A stretch of DNA of 13,883 bases from CAZIAK01 sp964537035 (GTDB lineage: Bacteria; Planctomycetota; B15-G4), in NCBI GenBank assembly GCA_964537035.1, contig CAZIAK010000081.1:1-13883 (forward strand), written 5' to 3'. Within the stretch, counting starts at the first letter, position 1. Every line of letters begins with the position of its first letter. Shown piece by piece: positions 12,713 to 13,883 of this stretch. Below the pieces are notes generated by a model. It saw only the letters and a list, made by a program, of their open reading frames with translations. It did no database searches and had not been told where the DNA came from. A program made the translations under genes and the position numbers.

Positions 12713-13882
12713 ATGGTGTCTCCCCTGCAGATCGAGAAGAAGCTGGCGGTGCGTCTGTGGCTGCACCGGCAGGGGCTGGTCCGACCGCGCACCAAGAGCT
12801 TGACGAAGGCCCGCTTCCTCGACCACTTGCAGCGCACCGGCGGACTACAACTCGACAGCATCAACGTGCTCGACCGGGCGCACTACCTGACCCTGTGGAG
12901 CCGCTACGGCACCTACGATCGATCTCACGTTGACCGCTGGATCTACCGTGACCGCCTGGCCTATGAGTACTGGGGCCACGAGGCCTCGGTGTTGCCTGCG
13001 TCGAGTCTGCCCTTGAGCAGGCGGCGCATGCGTCGTTGGAAACCCAGCGGCGCCTGGTGGGCGGAGCGCATGCCCACCACGGTATCTGTGCGTCGTGTGC
13101 TGGCGCGGCTTCGTCGCGAAGGCCCGCTCGAGAGCGTGAACTTCGAGCGCACAGACGGTCTGGCCTGGAAGGAAGACAAGCGGGCCCTGCAGATCATGTG
13201 GCAGCAAGGCCGGGTCGCGGTCAGCAGCCGCAAGCACTTCAGGCGTGCCTACGATCTGGGGGCGCGGGTCTACGGAGAGGGGCCAGCCGCCAGCTTGCCC
13301 GAGTACCTGGACAGCTGGCTGTTCACCGGGCTCTCCGGAAACGGTGTGGCCAGCGAGCAGCACCTCACCGGCTACTTCACCTCGCCGCGGCTGAAGGCGG
13401 ACGAACGGCGCCGTGTCATCGCTCGCAACCTGGCCTCGGGAGCCATCGTCGAGGTCAAGGTGTCGGGCTGCCCCGGGCGCTGGTTCGCCTTGCCTGAGCA
13501 TCTGCAGGGTCTCGAACGGCTGGCCGCTCCCGAGGGCACGACCCTGCTCTCACCCTTCGACTCGTTGCTCTGGCAGCGGGCCCGGGCCGAGCAGCTGCTG
13601 GACTACCACTACCGGGTCGAGATCTACGTCCCCCCGGCGAAGCGTCAGTTCGGTTACTACGCCTTGCCGATCTTGCACCAGGGGCGTCTGGTGGGACGGC
13701 TCGACCCGAAGCTCCATCGGCAGGAACGGCGCCTGGAAATCCGGTCCCTGGCATTGGAACCCGGCGTGAGCAGGGATCCAGGCCTCGATCGCGGCCTGGC
13801 CGAGGCCTTGCAAGAGCTGGCCAGCTTCGTGGACGCCGACTCCCTGACCCTGCCCCGAGGCTGGAAGAAGCTGCTGGGCTAG
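12713..13882 (+). CDS. ycaQ: YcaQ/AlkX-family winged-helix DNA glycosylase (crosslink repair)
   Basis: This is a 389-residue protein of the HTH_42 (formerly DUF1006) family. Characterised members (AlkZ, YcaQ/AlkX) excise bulky alkylated bases and unhook interstrand crosslinks. The diagnostic N-terminal segment QLDSINVLDRAHYLTLWSR spans residues 46-64. It contains the catalytic Q-hydrophobic-D motif (Q46-L47-D48), which puts it with the YcaQ/AlkX branch rather than the Q-hydrophobic-Q AlkZ branch. The segment YEYWGHEASVLP (about 84-95) is also typical. Winged-helix repeats and the LLSPFDSLLW segment near residue 280 follow, and the length is normal for the family. The start is uncertain. GGAAGG (12705-12710) sits 2 nt before the ATG at 12713 and 5 nt before a GTG at 12716. 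An in-frame GTG at 12689 would add 8 residues. The gene appears complete, with TAG at 13880-13882. It is unrelated in function to its neighbours and probably independently transcribed. Confidence 0.92.
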   Translation: MVSPLQIEKKLAVRLWLHRQGLVRPRTKSLTKARFLDHLQRTGGLQLDSINVLDRAHYLTLWSRYGTYDRSHVDRWIYRDRLAYEYWGHEASVLPASSLPLSRRRMRRWKPSGAWWAERMPTTVSVRRVLARLRREGPLESVNFERTDGLAWKEDKRALQIMWQQGRVAVSSRKHFRRAYDLGARVYGEGPAASLPEYLDSWLFTGLSGNGVASEQHLTGYFTSPRLKADERRRVIARNLASGAIVEVKVSGCPGRWFALPEHLQGLERLAAPEGTTLLSPFDSLLWQRARAEQLLDYHYRVEIYVPPAKRQFGYYALPILHQGRLVGRLDPKLHRQERRLEIRSLALEPGVSRDPGLDRGLAEALQELASFVDADSLTLPRGWKKLLG

Positions 13883-13883
13883 C

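Overview
The window is GC-rich bacterial chromosomal DNA with eleven protein-coding genes. I see no tRNA, rRNA, CRISPR array or transposase. The best guess for the host is a planctomycete. Two adjacent secreted proteins (9620-11512 and 11691-12593) end in the same kind of beta-rich C-terminal module, which I associate with secreted proteins of high-GC Planctomycetota (Saltatorellus/Engelhardtia-like lineages). The first gene also resembles the DUF1570-type peptidase-like proteins common in that phylum. This is inference from protein style, not a database result.

Layout. (1) 150-1391, forward: an exported DUF1570/peptidase-MA-like protein whose metal-binding motif has degenerated. (2) 1392-1691: a convergent intergenic region with a long perfect hairpin repeat (copy 1), a G-run/C-run pair and a possible terminator. 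(3) 1692-2735, reverse: a DUF368 (PopT-type) undecaprenyl-phosphate translocase. (4) 2865-5433, reverse: four tightly packed genes with two ATGA overlaps and one 3-nt gap. In order of transcription they are a small two-helix membrane protein, a membrane-anchored unknown, a cytochrome-b/ferric-reductase-like membrane protein fused to a Rieske domain, and a membrane-anchored Cys/His-motif protein. (5) 5434-5695: a divergent promoter region. (6) 5696-9273, forward: two translationally coupled soluble enzymes, each with its own N-terminal Rieske domain. One is fused to a glutamate-synthase FMN/3Fe-4S domain, the other to a full pyruvate-oxidase-like ThDP enzyme. (7) 9274-9619: a second copy of the hairpin repeat. 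(8) 9620-12593, forward: a secreted subtilisin-like protease and a secreted C-type-lectin-like protein. (9) 12713-13882, forward: a YcaQ-family DNA glycosylase.

The most interesting functional unit is the divergon at 2865-9273. Three unrelated protein architectures there each carry a complete Rieske 2Fe-2S motif. Topology reading places the membrane protein's Rieske domain in the cytoplasm, on the same side as the two soluble Rieske enzymes. The two other anchored proteins project outward. I infer an electron-transfer system that passes electrons between cytosolic ThDP/FMN chemistry and a membrane cytochrome b, with extracytoplasmic accessory proteins. The substrate cannot be read from the sequence.

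The most interesting non-coding signal is the repeat pair at 1414-1528 and 9304-9420. Both copies have perfect 27-28 bp stems around a 47-nt loop. Six substitutions and one indel separate the stems, and every one is compensated in the opposite arm.
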